Origin: Alphaproteobacteria bacterium
Lineage (GTDB): Bacteria; Pseudomonadota; Alphaproteobacteria; Sphingomonadales; Kordiimonadaceae
DNA: 64,000 nt
Assembly (NCBI GenBank): GCA_021774735.1
Contig: JAJFIS010000019.1
Location: 1 to 64,000, forward strand
Direction of reading: 5' to 3'
Part shown: positions 39,952 through 48,759 of the stretch, one piece after another
Layout of the letters: every line of letters starts with the position of its first letter
How positions within the stretch are numbered: position 1 is the first letter of the stretch
Notes under the pieces: generated by a model
What the model was told of the DNA's origin: nothing
Databases searched by the model: none
What the model saw: the letters and a program-made list of their open reading frames with translations, nothing else
Position numbers and translations under genes: made by a program

Positions 39952-40983
39952 TTAACCCACAATGCCGATGGATGTATCCATACTCAAAGGTGACCATGGT
40001 TTACGGCCGCCAAGCACGCCCGAGCGCGTTACCACATCACTCACATATTGTTCCTGTTTATAGGCCATCACATGGATGCCACTAACGCCGTCAATTTCAC
40101 TGATTTGCTGCATCAATTCGACGCAGATATCCCGCCCCGCCTGTTTTTGGTCGCTCGCCCCTTCAAGACGGTGGACAATCTCATCAGGGATGTGAACACC
40201 CGGCACATTTGATCGCAGCCATTTTGCTGTTCGCGCTGACGCCAAAACCCCAACGCCAACCAACATATAGCAGCGTTCCGTTAAGCCCATATCCACCGCT
40301 TGGCTCATGAAATTTTTCAGCATCTCCACATCAAAACAATATTGCGACTGAATATATTCTGCCCCGGCTTTAATCTTTTTCTCCAGCTGCAAAGCCCGAC
40401 TTTCAACCGGCGGCACAAAGGGATTGATCGATGCTCCCATAAACAGTTTCGGCGGGCTTGATATTTTCCGGCCACTTAAAAATTGTGCGTCATCGCGCAG
40501 GGTGCGAATTGTCTGTAAAAGTGACACACTATCCAGATCAAAAACTGCTTTTGCTTCTGGGTGGTCCCCGGCGCTAACGTCATCACCCGTCAAACATAAG
40601 ATATTGCAAACCCCAAGCGCCGATGCCCCCAAAACATCACCCTGAATGGCGATCCGGTTTCTATCACGGCAGGACACTTGAATGATCGGCGAATAGCCAA
40701 CCCGAGTTAAAATAGAACAAACTGCCAAGCTGGACATATGGCAATTTGCCCCGGATCCATCGGTAGCGTTGATCGCATCCACATAACCATCAAAAAGTTG
40801 GGCGCGGTGCAACACCTCGTCGGGGTCAGCGGAATCAGGTGGGGCTATTTCAGTGGTAACAGCAAAATGCCCTGCCTTTAAAACACGCTCCAAGCGGCCA
40901 TGGGAAACATGGTCAGGTAATTGCGGCAAGGGATCACCAGCATTTACACCAAACAGAGCCACATTTTCATCATGTTTTTTCAT
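39952..40983 (-). CDS. Methylenetetrahydrofolate reductase (MetF family)
   Basis: A 343-residue MetF-type FAD TIM barrel. The catalytic glutamate region is 'FAVTTEIAPPDSADPDE', followed by 'VDAINATDGSGANCHMSSLA', 'LCLTGDDVSAGDHPEAK' with the family FAD/NADH loop, and 'IQSQYCFDVEMLKNFM'. In assimilatory metabolism MetF makes 5-methyl-THF for methionine synthase. Here, coupled by a four-base overlap (ATGA) to a MetV-like gene and placed after the methyltransferase chain, it would run in the oxidative direction to methylene-THF. The electron acceptor cannot be read from sequence. Confidence 0.87.
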   Translation of the reverse strand: MKKHDENVALFGVNAGDPLPQLPDHVSHGRLERVLKAGHFAVTTEIAPPDSADPDEVLHRAQLFDGYVDAINATDGSGANCHMSSLAVCSILTRVGYSPIIQVSCRDRNRIAIQGDVLGASALGVCNILCLTGDDVSAGDHPEAKAVFDLDSVSLLQTIRTLRDDAQFLSGRKISSPPKLFMGASINPFVPPVESRALQLEKKIKAGAEYIQSQYCFDVEMLKNFMSQAVDMGLTERCYMLVGVGVLASARTAKWLRSNVPGVHIPDEIVHRLEGASDQKQAGRDICVELMQQISEIDGVSGIHVMAYKQEQYVSDVVTRSGVLGGRKPWSPLSMDTSIGIVG

Positions 40984-41432
40984 TGCCCTTGGTCCTTAGC
41001 CCGCGCCAAAGAAAGCCACGTTGATCTACCCTTAATGCTGTGGTCCACAGCAAAATCCAAGCTACGAATGGCCCCTGCGTCTTTCATTATGCCAGCACCA
41101 CTCCATGCCTCAACCCACACACAGCGCATATCTGCTTTTACTTCGCACATGCCATTTGCCCGCACGCCGCCACACGGTCCATTGCGAATGGTTTTTGGGC
41201 AATTCATCGGACAGCTCATCCCCGTTTTGGAAAGCACACAGTTGCCGCACATTTTGCAATCAAACATCACACCCTTAAATGACGCTTCAAGCGCAGTGAT
41301 AGGGCGGTCCAATTTGGTGCCAAACAAAAATGTAATGAAACGCAACACCACCAAAATAACAGGGTTGCCTAAATTATACACCGACTCTAAAAAGCGGGAA
41401 CGACGGCTTGACCATAAACGAACGCGGTACAT
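40980..41432 (-). CDS. MetV-like protein (MTHFR C-terminal zinc/iron-sulfur domain)
   Basis: A 150-residue protein matching the MTHFR_C/MetV family, the partner of MetF in acetogenic methylene-THF reductases. Eight cysteines are seen at 59, 62, 65, 74, 78, 87, 96 and 104 ('CKMCGNCVLSKTGMSCPMNC', then 'GPCGGVRANGMCEVKADMRC'), able to hold metal or iron-sulfur clusters. Residues 17-38 form a basic-flanked hydrophobic stretch ('NPVILVVLRFITFLFG') that may touch the membrane. I start at 41432, one base after the DUF1638 stop with GGGGGA upstream; a longer frame to 41486 would overlap DUF1638 by 53 bases. It is coupled to metF-like. Confidence 0.83.
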   Translation of the reverse strand: MYRVRLWSSRRSRFLESVYNLGNPVILVVLRFITFLFGTKLDRPITALEASFKGVMFDCKMCGNCVLSKTGMSCPMNCPKTIRNGPCGGVRANGMCEVKADMRCVWVEAWSGAGIMKDAGAIRSLDFAVDHSIKGRSTWLSLARAKDQGQ

Positions 41433-41433
41433 A

Positions 41434-42087
41434 TCACCGTCCCCCCATGCGGTCAGAGTTGGTCGGCACAAGGGCAGGTTTCTCACCCGCTAAAATACCC
41501 ACGGCACCAGCCAAATCACCATACCCGACATGACGGTGAACCAAAGACAAACCAAGCCGGTCTGCGGCGACCTGCGCTTTTTCAATCAAGACTGGATCAT
41601 GGGTCTGGGCCAGATAAACGACCTGTGTATAATTGCCAAAATAGCTATCCAACAAATGGGGAAAGCGATCAAGGCCAAGGCCTTTTATAACCAGTCGATC
41701 AAAGTTTTTAACCAAATAATCAGTTAAGAAAAAGCTGCCAATTTCAGTGTCTGTAATTTCGCGAAACTGGGATGCGCCCGCATAAAATTCATAACAATGC
41801 GCGCCGTGCAAGCGAGACGCACCGTAACTTTCCAGCACCGCGTCCAAAGCACCGCCAGTGCCACATTCACCGTAAGCCACAAATATTCTGTCGTAGCTAC
41901 TGGCCTCCCGGGCGAGAATTTCTTCTACAGCAGGGGCAATTTTAGCAGGCTGATTATGATATTCAGCAGGCACACACTTCAAAGTCATGGTGGCATCATC
42001 CAAACCAAGCTGCTGGCGGAGGGTAACTATTTCCCGCGCCAACGCACCGCATGCTACCAATAAGCTTTTATGAAGTTTTCTGCCCAT
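41434..42087 (-). CDS. DUF1638 family protein
   Basis: A 217-residue DUF1638 protein. The pattern 'LLVACGALAREIVTL' at the N terminus, 'FVAYGECGTGGALDAVL' and 'GAHCYEFYAG' is characteristic, with conserved cysteines (about residues 13, 74 and 97) that could bind metal or a cofactor. The family is found beside corrinoid methyltransferase genes in methanogens and other organisms and has no proven function. Here it lies between the corrinoid protein (10-base gap) and MetV-like genes. A role in corrinoid or folate handling is inferred only from position. Confidence 0.83.
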   Translation of the reverse strand: MGRKLHKSLLVACGALAREIVTLRQQLGLDDATMTLKCVPAEYHNQPAKIAPAVEEILAREASSYDRIFVAYGECGTGGALDAVLESYGASRLHGAHCYEFYAGASQFREITDTEIGSFFLTDYLVKNFDRLVIKGLGLDRFPHLLDSYFGNYTQVVYLAQTHDPVLIEKAQVAADRLGLSLVHRHVGYGDLAGAVGILAGEKPALVPTNSDRMGGR

Positions 42088-42097
42088 TCACTGCCCT

Positions 42098-42784
42098 TCA
42101 TATATTCCGGCCAACAATGGTCTTGGCTAGTTCAGCGCTCATGGCTGCGTCCCGGCCATAAGTGTGGGCATTGATCGCATCGGCAAATTCTTGGTTCAGC
42201 GGTGCCCCGCCCACCATAACGGGCAATTCTTTCAAAATACCGCGCTTGTCCAGCTCTTCAATCACCACACCCATATAAGGCATTGTTGTTGTTAACAGTG
42301 CTGACATGCCCAAAATGCTGGGCTTATGTTTGTCGATCGCTTCCAGATAATTTTCAACCGGATTGTTAATGCCAAGGTCGATAACCTCAAAGCCAGCACC
42401 TTCCAGCATCATGCCAACAAGGTTTTTGCCAATATCGTGGATATCGCCCTTAACCGTGCCGATCACATAGGTGCCGACGCTTGAATTTGTATCGCTGTCT
42501 GCCAAAATTGGCCGCAGTAAACCCATGCCGCTTTTCATCGCGTCGGCGCATTGCAGCACTTCGGGAACAAACAAAATACCATCGCGGAAATCAATGCCCA
42601 CAATGCGCATGCCTTCAACCAAAGCGTCGCTTAGAATTAAATTAGCGTCCCAGCCCCGCTCCAGCAAAATGGTTGTGCCTTCATGTATTTCTTCCGCAAG
42701 GCCGTCATACAGATCATCATGCATCTGCTCGATCAGCTCACTGTCGCTCAAGTCGCGCAGGATAATGTCTTCTTCATCAGCCAT
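42098..42784 (-). CDS. Corrinoid (B12-binding) methyl-carrier protein, MtbC/MttC-like
   Basis: A 228-residue two-domain corrinoid protein. Residues 1 to about 95 form the helical cap ('VPEVLQCADAMKSGMGLLRPIL'). From about 103 a Rossmann-like B12 domain carries D-x-H-x-x-G in 'KGDIHDIGKNLVGMML' (Asp114, His116, Gly119), where the histidine is the lower cobalt ligand, plus 'GMSALLTTTM' and 'VMVGGAPLNQEFA'. It would accept the methyl group from the MttB-family enzyme and donate it through the methyltransferase. The N-terminal 40 residues are strongly acidic ('MADEEDIILRDLSDSELIEQ'), in contrast to the basic tails of its three likely partners. Confidence 0.9.
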   Translation of the reverse strand: MADEEDIILRDLSDSELIEQMHDDLYDGLAEEIHEGTTILLERGWDANLILSDALVEGMRIVGIDFRDGILFVPEVLQCADAMKSGMGLLRPILADSDTNSSVGTYVIGTVKGDIHDIGKNLVGMMLEGAGFEVIDLGINNPVENYLEAIDKHKPSILGMSALLTTTMPYMGVVIEELDKRGILKELPVMVGGAPLNQEFADAINAHTYGRDAAMSAELAKTIVGRNI

Positions 42785-42827
42785 TATGTTCTCCAGCCCA
42801 AAAGGTGGGCAGCTAAATTTATTTCGA

Positions 42828-44528
42828 TCAACTCAAGCCAACAATTTGGCCGTCATCCCCCAGGCCAATGGAAAGCGCCGATGGCTTACGCGGCAAGCCC
42901 GGCATGGTCATAATATCGCCGCAGACGGCAACAATAAAACCAGCACCCGCCGAAAGCCGCGCTTCACGCACCTCCAACGTATGGCCCTTAGGCGCACCCT
43001 TTTTAGTGGGGTCAGAGGAAAAGCTATATTGGGTTTTGGCAATACAAATCGGCAAATGGCCATAGCCCAAATCTTCAAACTCGGCCAAAGTGCGGGCGGT
43101 GACTTTGCTAAGGGATATATCCGCAGCGCCATAGATTTTTTGAGCAACGGTACGAATTTTATCCGCCAATTGCATATCGTCAGGATAGAGAAGCTGCACA
43201 TCAGCTGATCCTTCATCAAGCTGAGCCATAACTTCGCCCGCTAAATCCACTGTACCATCACCGCCTTCTGCCCAGTGCTTGGCAACCGCCATTCGCACGC
43301 CTTGCTCGCGGCAAACCCGAGCAACAATGGCAATTTCTTCATCGCTGTCCGACACGAAATGGTTTAAGGCAACGACGGGTGTTATGCCAAACTTACGCAG
43401 GTTGGCAATATGCTGTTCAAGGTTAACACTGCCCCGCTCCAATGCCACCGGATCACTGACACCAAGATCATCTTTCGCCACGCCGCCTTGCATTTTCAAT
43501 GCCCGAATAGTGCTAACCAAAACAACAGCATCAGGCCGCAAGCCCGATTGGCGGCATTTAATATCTAGAAACTTTTCAGCGCCCAAGTCAGCGCCAAAGC
43601 CAGCTTCGGTCACCACCACATCACAGAGGCCAAGCGCGGTGCTGGTCGCCATTACGCTATTACAGCCATGGGCGATATTGGCAAAAGGTCCGCCGTGGAT
43701 GAAGGCCAAATTATGTTCAATCGTTTGAGCCAAATTGGGTTGAAGCGCATCTTTCAATAGCACCGTCATGGCACCATCAGCACCCAGATCACGCGCGGTT
43801 ACCGGGGCTTTATCATAAGTGCGGCCAACGATAATATTACCAATGCGAGTTTGCAGATCAGCGATATCAGTGGCGAGGCAGAGGATAGCCATAATTTCCG
43901 AAGCCACGGTAATATCAAAACCACTTTCGCGCGGCACCCCGTGTACAGGGCCACCAAGGCCAATATTGATGTTACGCAGAGCGCGGTCATTCATGTCCAC
44001 AACCCGCCGCCAACTGATCCGACGCGGATCTATATTGAGCGCATTGCCCCACTGCATATGATTATCGAGAAGTGCGGATAATAAACTATGGGCTGAGGTA
44101 ATCGCATGGAAGTCACCATTAAAATGCAGATTGATATCCTCCATCGGAACAACCTGCGCGCGGCCACCGCCAGCGGCGCCACCCTTCATGCCGAAACATG
44201 GCCCAAGTGATGGTTCCCGCAGGCAGACCATTGCATTAACACCAATTTTATTCAGACCATCCGTCAACCCCACGCTGGTGGTGGTTTTGCCTTCACCCGC
44301 TGGGGTCGGCGTAATCGCCGTCACCAAAATAAGTTTGCCTTTTTTGCCATCTTTATTTTTGGAGATATAGTCCAATGTTAATTTGGCCTTGTGGTGACCG
44401 TAAGGCACCAAGGCTTCGCCGGGAATACCAAGGCGATCAAAGGCCAATGGCAAAATAGGTTTCATTTCAGCCGCGCGCGCAATTTCAATATCCGGCGCAC
44501 CTGCGGGTGGTAACTTCGATTGTGACAT
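42828..44528 (-). CDS. fhs: Formate-tetrahydrofolate ligase
   Basis: A 566-residue 10-formyl-THF synthetase with the P-loop '[12 protein letters not shown]' (about 73-84), '[25 protein letters not shown]' and '[14 protein letters not shown]', at the normal length. It interconverts formate, ATP and THF with 10-formyl-THF. As the first gene of the demethylation operon it could run in reverse to free formate and conserve ATP from methyl-derived 10-formyl-THF, feeding the formate dehydrogenase at 57-62 kb. The cyclohydrolase/dehydrogenase (FolD) step is missing locally. The promoter region upstream is shared with a divergent GlxA-type regulator. Confidence 0.93.
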   Translation of the reverse strand: MSQSKLPPAGAPDIEIARAAEMKPILPLAFDRLGIPGEALVPYGHHKAKLTLDYISKNKDGKKGKLILVTAITPTPAGEGKTTTSVGLTDGLNKIGVNAMVCLREPSLGPCFGMKGGAAGGGRAQVVPMEDINLHFNGDFHAITSAHSLLSALLDNHMQWGNALNIDPRRISWRRVVDMNDRALRNINIGLGGPVHGVPRESGFDITVASEIMAILCLATDIADLQTRIGNIIVGRTYDKAPVTARDLGADGAMTVLLKDALQPNLAQTIEHNLAFIHGGPFANIAHGCNSVMATSTALGLCDVVVTEAGFGADLGAEKFLDIKCRQSGLRPDAVVLVSTIRALKMQGGVAKDDLGVSDPVALERGSVNLEQHIANLRKFGITPVVALNHFVSDSDEEIAIVARVCREQGVRMAVAKHWAEGGDGTVDLAGEVMAQLDEGSADVQLLYPDDMQLADKIRTVAQKIYGAADISLSKVTARTLAEFEDLGYGHLPICIAKTQYSFSSDPTKKGAPKGHTLEVREARLSAGAGFIVAVCGDIMTMPGLPRKPSALSIGLGDDGQIVGLS

Positions 44529-44557
44529 ATCCTGCGTAATCCCTTTTAATGTTTAAA

Positions 44558-44597
44558 TTTTTTACATCCCTAATTATGGGGTCCCAAGTGTAAAAAA
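44558..44597. promoter_or_regulatory. Candidate operator in the fhs/regulator divergent gap
   Basis: TTTTTTACA (44558-44566) and TGTAAAAAA (44589-44597) are exact inverted repeats with centres 31 bases apart, about three helical turns, placed 30-69 bases upstream of fhs. The spacing suits a dimeric activator such as the neighbouring AraC-type protein, although A/T-rich repeats can arise by chance. The rest of the 304-base gap (44529-44832) holds no gene. Confidence 0.4.
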
Positions 44598-44832
44598 TCC
44601 TACATGCTTTTCTAGCAATCAACGGATAGTACGCATTCTTTGGAAATAATATTTTCTCATAAGCGACATTTACTATAGAAAACTCGCCTTATTATGCTGA
44701 ATCTTGCCTATAAACATCAAATTAACGTCGTGGCACAGCGGCATAGTAATAATTCTGTGTCCGCTAAAAAACGATAGCATATTGTTAATTCTCGTGATTT
44801 ACTGATCCGTCAAAATAGATGAATGCAATTTT

Positions 44833-45801
44833 ATGTTCGGAAATAATCAGTTAAAGAAAACCCAAAATATTGGTTTTCTGCTAGTACCAGAGTTTTCTAT
44901 GATTGCCTTTACCGCATCGATAGAACCCTTGCGCACGGCCAACCGGATGAGTGGCAAAACGCTATATACATGGCAAATATTTACCCCCAACAATGAGCTC
45001 ATCGCCGCCAGCAACGGCGTGACAATTAAACCCAGCGCCAAGCTTGACGATTGCCGACTGGATGCCTTGTTTGTTTGTGCTGGTCTGAATGCTGAGAAAT
45101 ACACAAGTCGCGCTATACTGCAAAGCCTGCGCAGTGCGGTTAGAAAAGGTACGGCCCTTGGAAGCCTGTGCACCGGGTCTATCGCGCTGGCCGCAGCGGG
45201 TTTGTTAGACCAATATCGTTGCACCATACACTGGGAAAATATTGAGGGTTTTGTCGAAACCTTCCCAGAGCTTGATGTAACAGCCACTCTGTTTGAAATT
45301 GACCGAGGTCGTTACACTTGCTCTGGCGGGACCGCGCCTATCGACATGATGTTACATAGTATTTCCATCGAACATGGAGAAGAGCTGGCAACCTTATGTG
45401 CTGAACAATTACTGCATACATATGTGCGGCAAGCCCATGACCAACAACGTATGTCCCTGCAATATCGTACCGGCATTACGCACCCCAAGTTACTGGCAAC
45501 AATTGCTTATATGGAAGCCCATTTAGAAAGCCCCTTGTCCCAAGGAGAGCTATCGAAAGTTGTGGGATTGTCCATGCGCCAACTGGAGCGCCTATTCCAC
45601 AGCCATCTGGATAAAACACCCACGCGCTATTATCATGAATTGCGCCTGAAACGAGCGCAGGCCTTATTACTTCAAACCCCCATGTCAATCATGCAGGTGG
45701 CAGTGGCAACGGGCCATGGCTCAGCGGCTTATTTCACCAAATCTTACCGTGATTATTTTAACCGTCCACCAAGTGCTGAACGCCGTCTTAAAAAGGGCTA
45801 A
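44833..45801 (+). CDS. GlxA/GbdR-type AraC family transcriptional regulator
   Basis: A 322-residue regulator with an N-terminal DJ-1/PfpI-like domain (about 13-180; 'IGFLLVPEFSMIAFTASIEPLRTANR', 'LGSLCTGSIALAAAGLLD', 'CSGGTAPIDMMLHSI'). An AraC DNA-binding domain follows (about 225-320; 'SQGELSKVVGLSMRQLERLFHSHLDKTP', 'MQVAVATGHGSAAYFTKSYRDYF'). The 'PEFSMIAFTASIEPLRTANR' segment is typical of GbdR/CdhR regulators, which sense dimethylglycine, betaine or carnitine. It diverges from the ten-gene demethylation operon and is its likely activator. Its 3' end overlaps the convergent MFS gene by four bases. Confidence 0.87.
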   Translation: MFGNNQLKKTQNIGFLLVPEFSMIAFTASIEPLRTANRMSGKTLYTWQIFTPNNELIAASNGVTIKPSAKLDDCRLDALFVCAGLNAEKYTSRAILQSLRSAVRKGTALGSLCTGSIALAAAGLLDQYRCTIHWENIEGFVETFPELDVTATLFEIDRGRYTCSGGTAPIDMMLHSISIEHGEELATLCAEQLLHTYVRQAHDQQRMSLQYRTGITHPKLLATIAYMEAHLESPLSQGELSKVVGLSMRQLERLFHSHLDKTPTRYYHELRLKRAQALLLQTPMSIMQVAVATGHGSAAYFTKSYRDYFNRPPSAERRLKKG

Positions 45802-47078
45802 GGCGCAGGGTTGTCTTCTGGGTCGGCATCAGGGTTATTTTCAACATCGTCCGACAAAGTATTGCGTGGATCAATTTCAAAAATAGCTGGGGTCGTGCGC
45901 GGCACAGCAACATAGTCTTCTTGCACAGATAAAGGCACCGATGAGCGCCGCGTTAAGCGGTACACACCGAAGACAAATACCACCATATGAATAATGGCCG
46001 TATAGAGAAAAAGGCCCGATGGGGATGACCATTGCATAACCATTGGTGCCAGCACTGGACCAACGATTGAACCAAGGCCATAAAGCAGTAACAACCCGCC
46101 ACTGATGGATAGAAATTCATCACCCTCTGCATAATCATTGGCGTGGGCCGCGCAGAGTGCAAACAAGGGCATGGCAAACAAGCCATAAAGCAGACCACCT
46201 CCAAGCATGAAACTGGCTGAAACTGCTCCAAACATATATAGAAAAACACCGCCTGCAACGCTGCCCAAAGCCACAACGATCAAAACTTTACGGCGGTCCA
46301 CCAGATCTGAAATATAGCCCACAGGCCACTGGGCAATCGCACCGCTGATAATGGCGGCGCTCATAAAGCTGGCGACCATCAAAATATCATAGCCCATTTG
46401 TTGCACATAGACCGGCGCAATGCCCCAAAAAGCCCCGTTCGCAAGCCCCACCCCCAACACCCCAGCAACCGCAAAGGGAGAGGTTTTGATAAGCTTTGAC
46501 AAATTCAAGGACGTTTGTACCAATGGCTTAGGCGCGATGGCCCTTGTCATCGCCACTGGCACAATGGACAGTGAAATTAAAATTGCCACCAGTGAAAATA
46601 ACATAAAGCCTGCTGGGTTGGCCGCAGTAAGCATAAATTGCCCTGCTGTTACCGCCACCAAATCGACGATTCGGTACACCGCTAGCACCTGCCCGCGCAT
46701 CTTATTGGTGGCACGTTCATTGATCCAACTTTCGATGATCATATAGAGCCCGGCAAAACAGAAGCCTGTTATGACCCGCAATAGCATCCAGGCGACCATA
46801 TTAAGCGCTATGGCGTGCATCAGGGACGCGGCGGCTGTCAGGGCAGCCAAAGCCCCAAAGGCGCGTATGTGGCCCGCTGTGGCGACCATATGGGGGGTCA
46901 GCAAACATCCAGACACAAAACCAATATAATAACCCGACAGCAACAGCCCAATCATCGTCAGCGGAAAGCCTTCGATTTCTGCCCTCACAGCCACTAAGCT
47001 TGATAATAGCCCGCCCCCCGCCAGCAAAATTGCTGCCGATATCAACAGAGCGCCCACCGATAATAGCATGGTTTTCAT
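45798..47078 (-). CDS. MFS transporter, YcaD-like
   Basis: A 426-residue major facilitator protein with about twelve membrane segments. 'LLLSGYYIGFVSGCLLTPHMVATAGHIRAFG' covers TM2 to the first cytoplasmic loop, and 'GYISDLVDRRKVLIVVALG' is the TM8-9 loop. The pattern resembles the YcaD/YbcL-like subgroup of uncertain substrate. The C-terminal 40 residues are hydrophilic and acidic ('DDVENNPDADPEDNP'). It is convergent with the regulator gene (overlapping stops) and follows the BCCT gene by about 100 bases on the same strand. A role in import or export of the methylated amine or its products is possible but unproven. Confidence 0.82.
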   Translation of the reverse strand: MKTMLLSVGALLISAAILLAGGGLLSSLVAVRAEIEGFPLTMIGLLLSGYYIGFVSGCLLTPHMVATAGHIRAFGALAALTAAASLMHAIALNMVAWMLLRVITGFCFAGLYMIIESWINERATNKMRGQVLAVYRIVDLVAVTAGQFMLTAANPAGFMLFSLVAILISLSIVPVAMTRAIAPKPLVQTSLNLSKLIKTSPFAVAGVLGVGLANGAFWGIAPVYVQQMGYDILMVASFMSAAIISGAIAQWPVGYISDLVDRRKVLIVVALGSVAGGVFLYMFGAVSASFMLGGGLLYGLFAMPLFALCAAHANDYAEGDEFLSISGGLLLLYGLGSIVGPVLAPMVMQWSSPSGLFLYTAIIHMVVFVFGVYRLTRRSSVPLSVQEDYVAVPRTTPAIFEIDPRNTLSDDVENNPDADPEDNPAP

Positions 47079-47175
47079 CAGCTAAGTTCCAACATGACTA
47101 GCTGCTATAAAAGCAGCGTTAAAATCAGCCAATATTCTTGTTGAAACTATTTGTCCAGCTTTTGAATCTAAGCGA

Positions 47176-48759
47176 TCATTTTAACCCCTGATCATGATAG
47201 GCTTTTCGCAGCCCCTTTATCACCCCAATGCTCATCAAAAGTATGACAAACATAAAGGGTAGCCCCAGCACATTGGTTGCCGCCTGCAAGGACCGCAGCC
47301 CGCCGCCCAGATGCAACGCTATGGCCACACAGCCCACCAGCACCACCCAAAAGACCTTCTGGAATTTGCTGGTATTGATATTGCCGCCCGACGCCATGGT
47401 ATCGAGCACCAAGGCACCAGAATCCCACGACGTTGTGAAAAAGATCAACAACAGCACAATAGCAAACATCGAAACAATTTCCGTGAAGGGTAATTGTTGC
47501 AACATCACAAACAACTTCATGGAACTTTCCGCCTCGACCAAGGCAGTGTTACCGTGAGTGACAATCTGATCAATAGCGGAAGTGCCAAACACTGTCATCC
47601 AGATCGCGCCAACCAGCGAAGGTACCAGCAGGGCAAAGAATAAAAATTCCCGCACCGTGCGCCCCTTAGACACTCGAGCGATAAACATGCCAACAAACGG
47701 TGCCCATGCGGCCCACCATGCCCAATAAAAAATGGTCCAATCATTGAAGAACAGTTGATCATCACGATCTGTAATATCTGACAGTGCTATGATATTACTA
47801 AAATAAGCCCCAATGTTGCTAAAGACATCTGTCAAAATTAACAGCGTCGGCCCGACCACAATGACAAATAAAGCCAGCATCGCAGCCAGGAACATATTAA
47901 CCTCACTAAGCCGCTTCACCCCTTTATCCAAGCCCAGCGACACCGACAATAATGTGACACCTGCAACCGCCATCACCAACATGATTTGATTGATGGTATT
48001 TATTTCTGCGCCAAACAAGAAATTGACCCCCGACATTGCCTGATTAGCTCCAAGACCAAGCGATGTGGCTAGGCCAAACACTGTGGCTAAAATCGCTAAT
48101 ATATCAATGAAGTTACCAAATGTTCCCCATGTATATTTACCAATCAAGGGCTGAAAAGCGGACCTGATCGAAAGTGGTAAGCCAAAATTATAGCTAAAGA
48201 GTGCCAAAGACAAAGCCACCATGGCATAAATGGCCCATACATGGATCGACCAATGCATGATGGTTGCCGACATGGCAATGTCCTTCGCGGCCTGCATATC
48301 CCCCGGCGCACCGCCAAGGGGGGCATAGCTTCCCGCCTGACCCGCATCAGGGGCATAGGAGCTGGAAAAATGCGCAACCGGTTCCGCCACGCCGAAAAAG
48401 ACCAACCCCACACCAACGCCAGCGGCAAATAACATCGCGACCCAAGCTGTATAGCCAAATTCTGGTTTTGCCTCTAAGCCGCCAAGACGCACTTTGCCGT
48501 AGGGGGATAGCATTAAGGCAATGCAAATAAGCGCAATAATGTTGGCCATTGTTGCCATTGCACTATTGAACTGATTGGTAACAAATTTTAAGGCTATATC
48601 AAATAGACTGGCTGCTTCCTCAGGTAAGGCTAAGGTCAGCACCACCAAAGTTATGATCAAAATCGCAGAAATGAAAAAAACAGGCGGATTAATTTCCACC
48701 CCTTTATATGTCGCTGATTGATTTTGAATATTCATTTCGCTGTTATTATCATCCACCAT
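47176..48759 (-). CDS. BCCT family (betaine/choline/carnitine) transporter
   Basis: A 527-residue BCCT transporter with about twelve membrane segments. Diagnostic motifs are 'LFAAGVGVGLVFFGVAEPVAHF' (TM3) and the tryptophan-rich TM8 'YWAWWAAWAPFVGMFIARVSKG', which forms the quaternary-amine binding box. There is no long N- or C-terminal osmosensing extension, so nutrient uptake is more likely than osmoregulation. It sits beside the demethylation operon and its regulator, so it probably imports the substrate of the MttB-family enzyme. The ATG has GGGAG 9 bases upstream. A short inverted repeat, ATGCCT-AATC-AGGCAT (48788-48803), lies 29 bases before the start codon. Confidence 0.9.
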   Translation of the reverse strand: MVDDNNSEMNIQNQSATYKGVEINPPVFFISAILIITLVVLTLALPEEAASLFDIALKFVTNQFNSAMATMANIIALICIALMLSPYGKVRLGGLEAKPEFGYTAWVAMLFAAGVGVGLVFFGVAEPVAHFSSSYAPDAGQAGSYAPLGGAPGDMQAAKDIAMSATIMHWSIHVWAIYAMVALSLALFSYNFGLPLSIRSAFQPLIGKYTWGTFGNFIDILAILATVFGLATSLGLGANQAMSGVNFLFGAEINTINQIMLVMAVAGVTLLSVSLGLDKGVKRLSEVNMFLAAMLALFVIVVGPTLLILTDVFSNIGAYFSNIIALSDITDRDDQLFFNDWTIFYWAWWAAWAPFVGMFIARVSKGRTVREFLFFALLVPSLVGAIWMTVFGTSAIDQIVTHGNTALVEAESSMKLFVMLQQLPFTEIVSMFAIVLLLIFFTTSWDSGALVLDTMASGGNINTSKFQKVFWVVLVGCVAIALHLGGGLRSLQAATNVLGLPFMFVILLMSIGVIKGLRKAYHDQGLK

